Position numbers and translations under genes: made by a program. The notes under the pieces are model-generated. The model ran no database searches and was not told where the DNA came from. It saw nothing but the letters and a program-made list of their open reading frames with translations. Positions 31,690-43,626 of a DNA stretch of 64,000 bases are shown here, piece after piece. The stretch spans positions 86,765,756 through 86,829,755 of the forward strand of contig OZ018333.1 of NCBI GenBank assembly GCA_963969495.1. The letters run 5' to 3'. Within the stretch, counting starts at the first letter, position 1; the number at the start of each line of letters is the position of its first letter. This stretch comes from Ceratothoa steindachneri. Taxonomy: Eukaryota > Arthropoda > Malacostraca > Isopoda > Cymothoidae.

Positions 31690-34350
31690 CAATGCTTGTA
31701 GTCTTAGAAATAAGAAAGATGTTATTTAGCTATATTATTGATGAAGATATAGATATAATGTGTGTTAATGAAAATAAATTTAATGACAATGTGAGTGAAT
31801 TTGAACTACAGGGTTATGATATGTACATTAGTCAAAGGAGAGATAGCACAAGTGATGGGTTGATTATTTATATCAGAAATAGCATTTCTTCAAATCTAAA
31901 TAATTCTATAAAGCAAGAAGAAGTTGAGTCACTGTGGATAGATATTAAGGTCAGTAAAAATATGATAATACACATGGGAGCCTTTTACAGACCACCCGAA
32001 CAGACAGACTATATTGATGAGCTTTATTTAAATTCTGTGGACTGAGAAAATATGATAGGAAGGGATAAAGCAAGTTGTAAGTTTATAGAATGCTTTAAGG
32101 ATAATTTTTGACTCTCTGTTAATAAGCCAACAAGGGTGCCAATATCTTGATCTCGTTCTTTTAAATGATAATCACTTGGTTCAGGAATTAACTGTCTGGG
32201 GAAGCATTGGGAAATAGTGATCATTTTAACTTGGGAATAGTGAAAGGTAGAACATCAACAAACTCCACAAAATCTCCAACTCTTATAGGGGAGATTACAA
32301 TAAATTATGAAACTTGCTAAATCAGATTAGTTGAGATATAGAATTCAGGGGGAAGAATACTTATGAGATGTGGGACACTTTTAAGACTATATTAAACATA
32401 GTACACAAGCAGTGTATTCCAATGAAGGCTATTAAGAGAAAATGTAGGAAGCCATTGTGGTGAAATCACAAGATAACTAGGAAAATATCTGAGAAGAAAA
32501 GGGCATACCATAGATTACAGAGAGAAAGTGCTTTTGAGAATTTAAATCATTATAGGTCGACCAGAAATGAGCTAAATAAGATTACTAAGATGAGCAAAAG
32601 GGTGGCAGAAATTAATTTAGCTCAAAATAATAATAAAGATCCCCCCAAATTCTTTAGCTATTATAGAATCAATAATCAATCTAACAGTGATAAAATAGGG
32701 CCTATTAAATATGAAGGGGTTTTGAAAGAATCTGATGAGGAAATAGTAGATGTTCTTAATGATCATTTATCTTCAGTATTTACACAAGAGAATCAAGATC
32801 GATTAATTAATGATAATTCTTGGTCTAGGGAAGTAGTGTTGAATACCATTTATGTGAACAGGGAAATAATTAAAGGGCTTAAATTCGAGTTAAATACTAT
32901 TAAGTCATCTGGCCCAGACACCTCATTCTAGGTTACTCAAAGAAAGTGTAGATAGTATTGCAGTAGCTCTCGAGACGATATATTCTAGATCACTAGAGTT
33001 TGGAGAAATACCTAATGATTGGAAATTAGTGAATGTAGTGCTAATTTTTGAAAAGGGAAGTAAAGAGGACCTGAATAACTTTAGGCCGGTAAGCTTAACT
33101 TTTATTGTTTGTAAAATTCTTGAGAAGATAATTAAGAAGGGGATTTCTGACTATCTAGAGAGTAGTAGGTTTATAAATGATGCTCAGCATGGGTTTAGAA
33201 GAGGTAGATCGAGTTTAACAAATTTACTGGATTTTATGGATTGTTAATAAACAATTAGATAGGGAGAGAATGTTGATGTAATTTACTTAGATTTTAGCAA
33301 AGCTTATGATAAGGTTCTACATAGGAGATTAGTTCACAAATTAAAAATGCATAGGATATGTTCTTGAGTTTTGAATTGGATAACTAAATGGATGAAAGAC
33401 AAGGAACAGCGTTGTGCTGAATGGGGTGAGGTCACAATGGAAGGACATTATCAGTGGTGTACCTGAGGGATTCGTTCTAGGCTCTTTATTATTCATAGTT
33501 TATATAAATAATCTTGGGGAGGCTGTAAATAGCAAAGTGTCAATTTTTTGCTGATGACACTAAATTGGCAGCTGTAGTCAAAGAAGTTGAGGGTAGCTTT
33601 AAAGTGCATAGTGACTTAAATAAGTTATTAGCTTGTGATCAGAAGTGGCAGATGACTTTTAACCTTAAAAAATTCAAGTTCTTAACATGAGAAGGGATAA
33701 TAGGGAATTTAGCTATGAAATGGATGGGCATTGGCTGAATTCAGTTGAGGATGAGAAGGACTTAGGCATAGTAGTAGATAGGTCACTGGAGTTTTCAAGG
33801 CAGTGTATTGAGGCAAAAAATAGAGCAAATAGGGTGCTAGGATACATTGACAGGAATGTTAGCTACAAGAGTAAAGAGGTTATCCTTAAACTCTACAACT
33901 CGTATGTTAGGCCACATTTAGAGTATTGTATACAAGCATGGTCACAACATTTTAGGCATGACATCAACCTGCTAGAGTCAGTACAAAGGAGGGCAACAAA
34001 AATAATACTTTTCCTGAAACTCCTTGAATATGAAGATAGACTGAGGGTACTAAATATGTTCTGATTTGAGAGAAGATATGTGAGGGGAGATATGATTGAG
34101 CTTTTTAAAATCTGTTCTGAGCTTGGATAAGTTGGATTTTAGCAAGTTATTTGAGTTGGAAGGTAGTAATAGGACTAGGGGTCACAACTTAAAAATTAAA
34201 AAACAGAGGTGCAGGTTGGATGTTAGAGAATATATTTTCACCAATAGAGTGGTAGATTACTGGAATAGTTTGCCATCTGAGATGGTAGACAGTCCAAACT
34301 TGAATGTATTCAAATGCAGATTAGATGATTATATGGGGAGGGAGGGTTAA
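31690..34350 (+). pseudogene. CR1 ORF2, second copy, decayed
   Basis: Endonuclease part (31692-32230): IMCVNENKF where I-T-E-S is expected (catalytic Glu kept), IIYIRNSISS, GAFYRPPEQ, then stops. RT part (32590-33670): SGPDTSF, NFRPVSLTFIVCKILEKII, NDAQHGFRRGRSSLTNLLDF, DVIYLDFSKAYDKV, a degraded VPQGSVLG box and FADDTKLA. C-terminal part (33687-34350): GHWLNSVEDEKDLGIVVDRS, RPHLEYCIQAWSQH, LLESVQRRATKII and SPNLNVFKCRLDDYM. Several stops and frameshifts occur, but the RT blocks are complete, which makes it a useful reference for the deletion in the 26487 ORF. Confidence 0.85.
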
Positions 34351-34600
34351 CTTTGGAGGGTATTCTGGACTCATTCCTGTGGAAGCAGTTTTTTGTTATT
34401 GTATATTACAATTAATTTGGATTTTGGCAAGTCTTGATGATGATACCTTTTATTTTTGACACATTCCTCTGTATGGTTAAAATTGTAGATGCATGATCGG
34501 ACACAATCCTATGGATGCATTTTGTGGGTGGGTTTTAACAGATGCAGATGACCTTTGATAGGCCCTTGTGGCTTTTGTCATTCAGGAAATTATGTTAATT
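34351..34600 (+). other. 3' UTR of the second CR1 copy
   Basis: It contains GATCGGACACAATCCTATGG and ATGCATTTTGTG, matching GGACATAATCCTCTGG and ATGCATTTTATG in the 3' UTR at 29425. The octamer tail is not preserved. Confidence 0.6.
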
Positions 34601-34734
34601 CAGAGACGGATATCCTCATCCTTGACAATTGATCTCCCCTCACACACTAATGGACCTATACCATATTTATTCTTATTTTATAGAAGGCAAAAAATGTCTT
34701 TAAATCTCGGTTACAATCTGAGCTAGATTAATTT

Positions 34735-35035
34735 CCACTCTCCTCTTGCTAGCTCTAATTAATCAATTTAACTCATCTCTAATATTCCTATATCTTTCCC
34801 AAGTTAATTGCACCACTAGCACTTTTAAGAATTTTAAATAATCTTTTTTCTCTGATTTTCTGGCTAATTTCTTTACTCTACCATTGTGGTCACATATGTC
34901 CAGAGTTTCTTATCTCTTTAAGTGGAATACATATTCTTTGAATTCCATCTAATACTTCTTTAAACTTATCCCACATTTCAAAGGCTGTTACAAGTTCCAA
35001 TATGTTTCACCTTTCTTGACTAAATTTGAGTGGCC
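34735..35035 (-). pseudogene. CR1 ORF2 linker fragment
   Basis: On the minus strand the frame gives WDKFKEVLDGIQRICIPLKE, then KIREKRLFKILKSASGAI, the endonuclease-RT linker of CR1 elements. Several stops. Confidence 0.6.
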
Positions 35036-35049
35036 TAAAATTGATAGGG

Positions 35050-35945
35050 GGCCCCTTTTAGGGCCCCATCAAGAACCTTAATATATCTGAACCTGTAAAG
35101 GTTCTGATTTGAATGGGGAGGAGTTTAGCCAAGAGTTGGGGGCAGCTGTGTCTCAACTTACTGATGACCCTGAGAACAATCACTTGCTTTCTCCTTACCA
35201 GTTTGGCTTCTGATTGGGCCGATCAGTTTATGATCAACTACTATACACCCTATGATTATGTAGCTCAGGCTTATGATAATGTCTTGGTAGTTGATATAAT
35301 ATTCTTTGATGTAGTGAACCATATACTGTTACTCACAATGATATCTTGCATTGGTGTGGAAGGTTGTTTGGTAAGCTGGTTAAAGGACTACTTGTTGGAT
35401 AGGAAAATGAAAGTGGTTGTTCATGGCAGTTAGAGCTACCAAATGAAAGTCAGTAGTGGTATTCCCCAGAGGTAAGTGATTGGGCCCTTAGTTTTCTTTG
35501 TTTATACTAATCATGTCTCTCAGTTAAGTTGCACTTTTGTCTGTTTATTGATGATTTAAAATTATATTTAACCTCTGCTTTCAAGCCTAATTACTTATCT
35601 CACATGAATCTAAAGTCCATGATATTGATCTTGATAGAACAAGGTATTTTGGGAGACTTTTTCAGTGAAAAATGTGTTAATGTTTTTTTGTAAAAAATTT
35701 TCTAATGCTCCTGTCCCTCTACCATATTTTATTGCTGAGCAACCAATTAAGGATATTGACAATCATAAGGATCTTGGTGTCTGAGTGGATGCTTCGTACA
35801 GGTTCCACTTACATTTGAGGGAAATTACAGGAAAGGCCGAAGATATTTGCGATTCTATTTTGAAAGGTATACTCTGAAGAGCTCTCAATTTCCTGAAGAC
35901 TTTTTTTATTTCTCATGTCTGTCCCATTCTTGGTTTTGCATCTCC
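35050..35945 (+). pseudogene. L2-like LINE RT fragment
   Basis: Visible blocks: YQFGF at 35198, YVAQAYDNVLVVDIIFFDVV (first Asp region), GVEGCLVSWLKDYLLDRKMK, SSGIPQ, a damaged catalytic box near 35550, then IKDIDNHKDLGV and FISH-type thumb residues to about 35940. The thumb closely resembles the fragment at 19640, so it is the same family. It ends abruptly at the I-group LINE monomer at 35946. Confidence 0.7.
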
Positions 35946-36399
35946 CGTAAGGGGCATGGCAATTTGCCTTCCTGGCCATGGGCTGACAGAACTCAGCGCC
36001 CCATCCAGCTCCAGCTTAGCCTCTTCTCCTTTCTGACACCCTGCTTCTTCACTTTCCCTGCAATCTCTCCCAGCCTCTAATTTCACAGGGTAGATGCCGA
36101 CCAGCTTTCTCTTACTTAACCATCCCAGATCGGGACTGTAGGGCTAGGGGACATTGTCCCCTCAGCCCAGAGATCTGGTTTGGGATTTGAGTTTTAACTA
36201 CCGGCATTTTTCCCCCACCTTCATCCTCCTCTCATCCCTTTTCTTCATTTCACTAGCCTATTAATTTTATGCTGAGTCCAAGGTGGAGCCGCCATGCTAA
36301 TGGGCTGCCTGGCTACCTGGTGAGAGGTGTCTTAGCTGACCTCTTATTCATCCCTTGCAGAACAGGCTACTGCAGGGAGTGATTAGCATTTAGTCCCAC
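35946..36399 (+). mobile_element. I-group LINE 5' end (outermost host of the nested stack, part 1)
   Basis: 35946-36030 is one monomer (ATTTGCCTTCCTGGCC core) also found twice at 58.07-58.28 kb. 36110-36399 matches the 5' UTR of the LINE at 45480-45800 (CCCAGATCGGGACTG versus CCCGGATCGGGGCTG, AAGGTGGAGCCGCCATGC versus AAGGTGGAGCGGCCATGC). The match breaks exactly at the gypsy LTR and resumes at 43862 with CAGGGTCCCCATGCCCA, equivalent to AGGGTCTCCATGCCCA at 45810. Confidence 0.75.
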
Positions 36400-36655
36400 T
36401 GTAGTGGGCTGAAAATCTAGACTAAGCCCAATCGATCCAACCCGCTTCCTACACTAATCCGAATATGAGAAATCAAAGGAGAATGAAATGGATTGTATGT
36501 ACAGTCTTTTACTAACAAAAAAAATGTACAAAAGAAAATATAATAACAAAACCCATTCCCACTCACACACACATTCTTACAGAGGGAGGGAGAAGGTATT
36601 GAGAAAAGGGGTGGGAGAATGGCCCTTCATACACACTCACATTCACTCCCTCACA
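36400..36655 (-). repeat. 3' LTR of the gypsy element
   Basis: On the minus strand it begins TGTGAGGGAG and ends CCCACTACA. It matches 43627-43857 along its length, with small indels (for example ACAGTC-TTTTACTAACAAAA). Confidence 0.9.
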
Positions 36656-36667
36656 CCCCTCCTTCCC
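36656..36667 (-). promoter_or_regulatory. Polypurine tract
   Basis: The minus strand reads GGGAAGGAGGGG immediately before the 3' LTR start TGTGA, the position and composition of the plus-strand primer. Confidence 0.75.
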
Positions 36668-36685
36668 TAAGCCATTCGACCACAG

Positions 36686-37190
36686 TCACCCACAATACAC
36701 TCTCAATCCTTGCTCACAGTACCTTTTATACTCAATCGCACCCTTCTGCACCCATTCACACTCGTCTACTGGTCCCTGGCTATGCGTAGCAATCGGTTGG
36801 GGTTGTTCGTCAGTTGTCTTGTCAGTCTTGGTTTCCTCATCACTATCAATCATGTCATCCACCATACTCTTTGCTTTCATTACTAACTCACTCATCTCTC
36901 AACAAAACAATTTCATACTTTTTTGTTCAGAACCTTCACTCTTCATACCTCTATTCATCATCTCCTCACTCACAGTCCTCATCAAACTCAAAGCACACTC
37001 TTGCGAAACAGACAGGTCACTCACATCCCTTGTATTCTCAACAGGCATACCAGAAACCCCTTTGACTGGTTCCCACGAGGAACCTTAAAAACGAAAAATC
37101 AGCCACATTAGGTTCATTCTGCCCAAACACACTATCATTCATACTGTTCCCAAAACCAGAAAAATCAGGCACTGGCAGCTCACTCACTCA
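36686..37190 (-). other. Gypsy region between integrase C-terminus and 3' LTR
   Basis: The minus strand has an acidic open stretch (36895-36686, with DDMIDSDEETKTDKTTDE) but no envelope-like features: no signal peptide or hydrophobic segment. It is probably the end of pol or untranslated. Confidence 0.4.
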
Positions 37191-38697
37191 TCTACTTATA
37201 CCAGCCAAATCACTCACCTGTTTATGCAAACACTCAATCTCTATTTCAAGCTCCCCCATACCAGAAAGACTCTGTTTAAACTTACTTTCATTAGTACTTG
37301 CATTCTTCCTTTCACTCTTCCTTGTACGCTTTCTACTCCTCAAGACCAAGACTAGCTCTTTCCCAGACAGATCCATACTACCACATTCAATCTGATCATC
37401 ATGCACTTTACCTCTCTCTATGCACAGTTCATGCACTGGATGACTCACCAGGTAGTCAGGAGGTTCTCTCCATCTCCTTAACTGACTCTGATGAGCCCGC
37501 ACTCTCTGTCATACCATCATTCAAACTCTCCAAAACATACTTCACCCCATTTTTCCAAACTGTCACAACTCTATAAGGTCCATCAAACTTCTCACTCATC
37601 TTTGACACATTCAACCTACCCTTCACTTCTTTCACCTTCAATACTTTCATACCTAATTCAAATGAACGGAACTTTTCATGTGCCTCACGCCATACACTCT
37701 GCTCACTTTCACTCAAACGAAACCTATCTTTCACTCACCTTTCAAAATTCATCACAAACTAACACTGGGACATTCCAGTTGCACTATGCACAGTCAAATT
37801 ATACGGCCACAACACTCTTCCCAGCCATACATTCCAGTCATTCACTGTCGTACTCATTATTCTCAACATCTCACACAAGGTTCTTATTGTACGTTCAGCC
37901 AACCCGTTTGAAGATGGTACATACAGAGTCGTTCTCACATGCTCCACACCATTCTCTCTCAACATTTGCTCAAACACTTCTCCTACAAATTCAGGCCCAT
38001 TATCACTCAGACATTTTCTAGGCTTCCATACACACATAGGAAAAAACAACTGCGCAACCACACATGCAACAGTCACACTCCTTTTATCTCTCACACGCGA
38101 TGCACAGACAAACTTACTTTTATGATCAACCATAACAACCACACCAACATTCCCAGCACTCATAGGCGGCAAAGACACACAATCAATCAATACCAATTCA
38201 AACGGTTCTTTCGCATCAACTTTCAACATCGGTGGTTTCACTTGCACACCTTGCACCTTTCGCTTCTGACACCTTTCACACGTAGTTACAACATCATTCA
38301 CAACAGTTTTCATAAACGAATGGAACACACGCTCCTTCATACACTCCCACAGCTTAAACTTACCCATATGCCCATAATTATCATGCACAACCTTCACCAG
38401 ACCAATCATACCAACCAAGGACATCACATGTACATACATATTATCACCACACTTCATATGCCTCACAAAATATACAACATCCATACAAACAACAAAATCC
38501 TTAGCATACCTTTTAAAATCACTTAAACACTCTGGCCATTCATTCAAATCAACACGCATTATTACACACCTCTTCAACTCACTGACAAAAGGACACATCT
38601 CTTGCATCTCTAGAATATCATCATCACTTAAAATCTCATTCCCATCATCCATGACCAACTCAATCATCCTGCAAAATTTGACAACATTCTTCCGCAC
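37188..38697 (-). pseudogene. Gypsy integrase
   Basis: Integrase joins the element DNA to the host. The HHCC finger (HDNYGH, then CERCQKRK) lies at about 38380-38265. The catalytic core has LVLIDCVSLPP (first Asp), KCLSDNGPEFVGEVFEQML (second Asp) and SNGLAERTIRTLCEML (Glu), so the DDE triad is kept. After a stop at about 37758 come MKVLKVKEVKGRLNVSKM, FDGPYRVVTVWKNGVKYVLE and, in another frame, LRRWREPPDYLV, the usual C-terminal DNA-binding part. It is in a different frame from the domain upstream. Confidence 0.85.
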
Positions 38698-38728
38698 TCA
38701 TTCAACCTCATCACCTCACATTCACCTT

Positions 38729-39205
38729 TCATAATACAATCCTTTCAGCATCCAAAGACAAATCATTCAATCTCATTAAGTCTACACCAAGTAAGAAACA
38801 ACACGGCATTTGCTCATCTTTCAGAATCACAAAGTCATGCTTCACATTCACACCACTGCCCAAACTCACTTTCAGACTAACCTGTTCCCATGACACTATC
38901 ATGCCATTTCCTAATCCATTTATCCATAACTTCACAGGTTTATGCTTGCAACATCTAAATTCATCATACTTACTCAGAATCCTCTCATTTACTAAAGACA
39001 CTGGCGCTCCAGTATCAATCAAACCACAGAACAACCTTTCACCAACTTTCACTCTCGCTTCCATCATATCAGGTCCACCATGTTCGCAATACACAAAAGG
39101 AACAAGCACACCGACATCAGCACTGACATCCACACCATCATCAACTCCCACATCATCACTCACCACACACTCATCTTCATCCAGACAATCATTCTTCTCT
39201 CTCAT
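38729..39205 (-). pseudogene. Second retropepsin-like domain in the gypsy pol
   Basis: The 158-residue frame has an acidic start, then GLIDTGAPVSLVNERIL (active-site DTGA), a flap-like WINGLGNGMIVSWEQVSL and CCFLLGVDLM, corresponding to the I-L-G-x-D strand of retropepsins. It lies after RNase H and before integrase, where no protease is expected; the regular protease sits at 41899. Its catalytic triplet is intact while that of the first protease is not. A role in processing is inference. Confidence 0.7.
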
Positions 39206-39217
39206 ATATGAACACTT

Positions 39218-39658
39218 TTAAATCACCCAATTGTAGTGCACACCGCTCAAACACGGCAGATGCACCACACTAGCATTCAAACCCTTCATCTTCTCATCTT
39301 TGTACACAATCGGCCTCTCACCACCAAAGTGCACATAAACAATCACTCCATACAAACGACTCACTACAATCAACACTTCCTGAAATGGCGGGACCCCTTG
39401 CATACACATCACTCTCAATTCTTTCATGAAGTTCAGCACCCTTGCCATACCAATGCTTTCAGGCTTCCTACATACTTCACTCATTACCTCCTTCCTTAAG
39501 TCATCCACACTATCGGGCACTCTCACATCTACACCATCACTCTTCAAATCTTGCAAACCATTCCATACATTCCCAAACAAGTAATCACCACCACCCTTAC
39601 TCTCCTTTCCATTCATGATCCCTTTTGGCAAATACCCAGGATCACTTACTCCACACAT
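39218..39658 (-). pseudogene. OTU-like cysteine protease domain in the gypsy pol
   Basis: OTU enzymes cleave ubiquitin or polyproteins. In this 146-residue frame the nucleophile motif G-D-G-N-C-L-F is read as GGGDYLF (residues 22-28), VPDSVDDLRKEVMSEV resembles the helix after it, PPFQEVLIVVSRLYGVIVYV matches the W-G-G-x-x-E-L-x-A-L-S-x-L-Y block, and HYNWV at the end carries the catalytic His about 115 residues after the Cys position, the normal OTU spacing. The Cys is Tyr here (one base change), so this copy is inactive. It is collinear and in frame with RNase H after a single stop. Confidence 0.6.
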
Positions 39659-39661
39659 ATT

Positions 39662-41020
39662 TTAATCATTCGTACCAGGATACCTTGACATCAAATCAGC
39701 TACTTCATTCTGTTCACTAGGCACATACTCAATCACATAGTCAAAGTCACTCAAATCTTTCAAAGTCCTTGCAATCCTACTATCAACCCACTTCATATGC
39801 TGCAGATACACAAGAGGTTGATGATCTGTTTTGATCACAAACCTCACACCATAGAAAAATGAGCGCAGCACTTTCAAACAATAACTTATCGCAGCCAACT
39901 CTCGCTCCACAGACGAATACTTTCGTTCTGCAACATTCATAGCCTTGGATACATACCCAATTATTCACCTGACATTCTCTCCATTCAAACGCTGCTCTTG
40001 CATCAGAAAACCTCCCATACAATACCCACTCACATCTGTATACAATTCAAGCATTTTAGCATTCACACTATAACCTGGATACGCCAATTCAACATCTTCA
40101 GCCGCTTCCTCTTTTAGTTTCTCATATGCCTCATTCATCTTATCATTCCACCCGACAACCGTACTACCTTTCTTGCCCATCCACTCAGTCAGAGGCTTAC
40201 TCACACCAGAACAATCATGTATAAACTTTCACTGGAACTCAATCAAACCCCAAAACAACTTCAGTTGCTTCACAGTCACCGGATTCGGAAACAATCACAC
40301 CTTCTCAACATACTTCGGCAACTTTTGTAACCCATTCTCACTCACCATATGCCCAAGGAACTCCACTTCTTTCGCAAACCATTCACACTTCGCCACCTTC
40401 ACCTTCGCACCAACACTCTCCAATGTTCTCAACACATCATTCACCAATCTCATATGCTCCTCAAAAGTCTCAGTCCTAATCAAAATATCATATATAAACG
40501 CAATCACATTCTTACTCGCAAACTTACTCAACACAACATTCATTGCCCGCTGGAAGGGTCTGGGAGCATTAGCCAACCCAAAGCTGAGGTTCCGGAACTG
40601 GTAATGCCTCTTTGTGGAAGAGAAGGCAGTTACCGGCCGGCTCTCCTCAGCAATGGGCATCTGGTAATACCCTTGTACCAGATCCAGCTTCATAAACCAC
40701 TCCATCCCATGCATACTATACACACACTCAGATACCACACACATCGGAAACCTTTCTTTCACAGTCCTTTCATTCACTTTTCAATAATCCACACACAGCT
40801 GCAATCTTCCATCCGGCTTACATGCAGGCACAATTGGACTATTCCATGCACTCTCGCTCTCTTCAATCACCCCCAATTGCTCTAATTCCAAACATTGCTC
40901 CTCAATCTCATCAGCAACCGGATGTGGGAAATGCCTCGGCTGCTGATAGATTGGGGAGTTCTCCTTCAGGACAATCTTTAATTCCGGGAGTTTTGCAACC
41001 CCAAATATCATTCGATACAC
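39662..41020 (-). pseudogene. Gypsy reverse transcriptase and RNase H
   Basis: RT blocks: LEQLGVIEESESAWNSPIV and KPDGRLQLCVDY (41020-40781), FMKLDLVQGYYQM, RNLSFGLANAPRPFQRAM, and VIAFIYDILI where Y-I-D-D-I-L is expected, so one catalytic Asp is lost. VEFLGHMVSENGLQ follows. RNase H: LYTDVSGYCMGGFLMQE (Asp), SVERELAAISYCLKVLRSFF (Glu), VIKTDHQPLVYLQ (Asp), VADLMSRYP. The frame is nearly continuous with a few stops. Confidence 0.85.
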
Positions 41021-41026
41021 ATCCTC

Positions 41027-41899
41027 TCATTCATACTCAGTCAAACATCCATCTAATTTCACCATGCTTTTCACTTCATTATACGTCCATTCACATCTCT
41101 TTTTACTTGCAACATTCACCCTGACATCTGTGCTATCATCCTTACCTACCTCATTGACAGTGGAGAGAGGACCCAGTACATCTCCGACTTGGATCCCCTC
41201 ACCTGTCCTTTCAGCCTGGGGTCCGCCTGCACACATACAAACGGATCAGTCATTCTCATCAAGCCATCAAACACACAAGCAACACGCCTTACCTTATAAC
41301 ACACATCCTTTCCATCCAATATCACAGTGTTCTCACCCACATTCAAACTCACATCCTTACTCCAACTGACTCAAACAGACACCCTTCACAAGCCTTACAC
41401 TCTCCATAGCAGTCATGTCAATACCAGTAAACACACTCCTCAAAACACTACCATCTTTCCCTACATACAACTTATACACCCCATTTTTACCAATCTTTCT
41501 CTCAATCTGATCACTCACAGGATACACAACCATATGATTCATTTTCATAAAATTATACCCTCAAATCACACCATACTCACTACTCACCTTATCAATCACA
41601 GAGAAGTCAGATTCATTCATCAACATACCATGCATTCGAACAGCTGACCTTATCATTCCAATCACAGGCACACTCCTATTACCAATACCTACCAAACTAC
41701 CCTTGCACTCAGACAGGAGCGCTTTATCACTCACCTTATCATACACATCTTTATACACCAAGCTCATTTTGCATCCAGAACCTATTAAAGCCAAACACTC
41801 AATTCCATTCAATTCCATCTTCACACTCAGACACTCATACCTTCTACCAGACAACACTTTCACACTAGACACACTTACCAACACATTACTCACACTCAT
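41027..41899 (-). pseudogene. Gypsy protease and spacer to RT
   Basis: It begins at the gag-pol frame change. CLALIGSGCKMSLVYKDVY carries GSG where the active site should be D-S-G, and VILGYNFMKMNHMVVYP is the I-L-G-x-D strand with Asp to Asn, interrupted by a stop. The stretch 41350-41027 (VDVRVNVASKK-type residues, EADPRLKG-like turn) is a spacer without known domain. Confidence 0.7.
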
Positions 41900-41937
41900 G
41901 CACCCAGAGGATACTTCACCAGGTACCCTCTTACAAT

Positions 41938-43490
41938 TCAGTTTTCCGCTTCAGACTTTCCATTCACACCTTGCACTCTCAGTCTAATCCAATACTTTTC
42001 ACTTGAATGTCCTTCCATCGCACAATAGCTACATACATTCCTCTGATCATGATACATTCTCACATAATGACCAGCCTTTCCACAATTACCACAAGCATAC
42101 TTCATACTTCCCCCAGCAGTGGCTCCACCATTCAACCTTGGACAATCTTTCTTCAAATGGCCTATTTATTTACACTCAAAGCACTCTTTCTCACTTTCCT
42201 GGCAATCCTTTATCATACCCCCCCTCAAAACATGCACCAGACGTCCACCTACATTCTGCCAACATATGACTCTTCCTTCCACACCAACGACATTCCACAA
42301 TCTTTCTCACACCATTCAGTCTCTCATTTGCTGGGACATACCTCGGCTTCTCTCTCATATATCCGTTCCCATGCTTGACATTACATTCACCTGTTCCCTT
42401 TCATACGACCACCTTCCATTCACCCATCCATTCTGCCGGCCCAGGAAGCTTGACATCACTCCAGCTGGTGCAGCCTTCAGGGCTTTCCTGTAGCTGACAA
42501 ACTGCTGGGGTGGAGGAAAGCTCTTGGGCTTCTCACCCCCAGCATTCACACTGTACCATCCCTTCTCCAACAGCTCCACCACATCCTCCCACATCAACCG
42601 TTCACCTGTCAGTCTCATTCTCTCCTTTCTCTTTCCACTGAGCCATTCACTCACCTTTCGCGGGATCATGTCCAGAAACTTCCTCATCAGTGGTTTATAT
42701 TCATTTACATCATCATCACCATACCTCTTTCTCGCCATACTCTCAAGCCTATGTGCATACATGTTGACACTTTCACTCTTTCCCATTTGAGCCCTCTCAA
42801 ATTCATTCACCCTTTTATACTTCACACTTTCTTTCATTCGTTTCACCTGCCCAATAAATCTTTCCTTCACCAAATCATACCTTGGTTACTCCACACTTGT
42901 AATCACACTTTTCCCACCATGTAACCTAAACTTATCTACCTTTGGCACTTCCCTTATCAAAATACCCTTTCCCACATTCACTTCACTTTCACTTGAGCTG
43001 CCTTCACTCTTACTCATACCAATCATACCATCACTCCTTCATCCGAGTACAATGAGTCCACACTCTTTCCTCCTACCTTCCTATCCTTTCCCTTTGAACC
43101 AGTCTTCCTTCTTCTCTTGCATTCAACTCTCTTCCATTCTCCATCCTTCCTATCACTCATAATCACCCTATCCTCTCTAGACTCGCACACACTCACATTG
43201 ATCCCATCAGTCTTATCCCCTTCAGTTGGAGCAGGGGTCAAGGTCGAGGGTCCTGGGGCCAGTCCTGACCCCTTCATCATGTCATACAAGTCCTTCATCC
43301 ATTGGTCAACCTGCTTCTGTCTCTCGTCCAGTTCTTTTCTCATCCTGTCTGTCTTCTCATCCATACTCATCACATCACTCTTCAATCCATCAATCACGTT
43401 CCTCAACATCATACATTCCTCCTCTTTCTGCCTCAATTCCAGCCTCAGTCTCACGATCTCATCATGGAGGCCCTGTTCCACAGAAGCCAT
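41938..43490 (-). pseudogene. Gypsy gag with coiled coil and four zinc knuckles
   Basis: The N-terminal frame 43490-43023 starts MASVEQGLHDEIVRLRLEL and is a strong coiled coil (Arg/Glu/Leu heptads to residue 70) followed by a Pro-rich linker and a basic patch. The middle part 42873-42355 is capsid-like (MYAHRLESMARKRYGDDDV, FLDMIPRKVSEWLSG). Four knuckles follow: CRWCGRKSHMLAEC (about 42292-42251), CFECK, stop, IGHLKKDC (about 42184-42141), CGNCGKAGHYVRMY and CSYCAMEGHSSEKY; the last two have Tyr for the final Cys. Stops and one frameshift interrupt it. Confidence 0.8.
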
Positions 43491-43606
43491 CCTCCCAGGT
43501 TAGTAACAGCGATAGACAAAGGTGAAAAACAACCAAACTACCTGCCACGCTAATTGGGTATGGACTGCAATCCAATCTTGTCACGCTCCCAGTTTCGAGA
43601 TCTCAT

Positions 43607-43624
43607 GTCCTTATTCGGGCGCCA
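43607..43624 (-). promoter_or_regulatory. Primer-binding site, tRNA-Lys3 type
   Basis: Two bases after the 5' LTR the minus strand reads TGGCGCCCGAATAAGGAC, matching 16 of 18 bases of the complement of the tRNA-Lys(UUU) 3' end (TGGCGCCCGAACAGGGAC). Confidence 0.8.
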
Positions 43625-43626
43625 AA

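Noticed and set aside
37298..43525. Many plus-strand open frames (up to 195 codons) across the gypsy element
   Set aside because: They are antisense shadows: Thr/His/Ser/Leu-rich translations caused by the base composition of the minus-strand genes.
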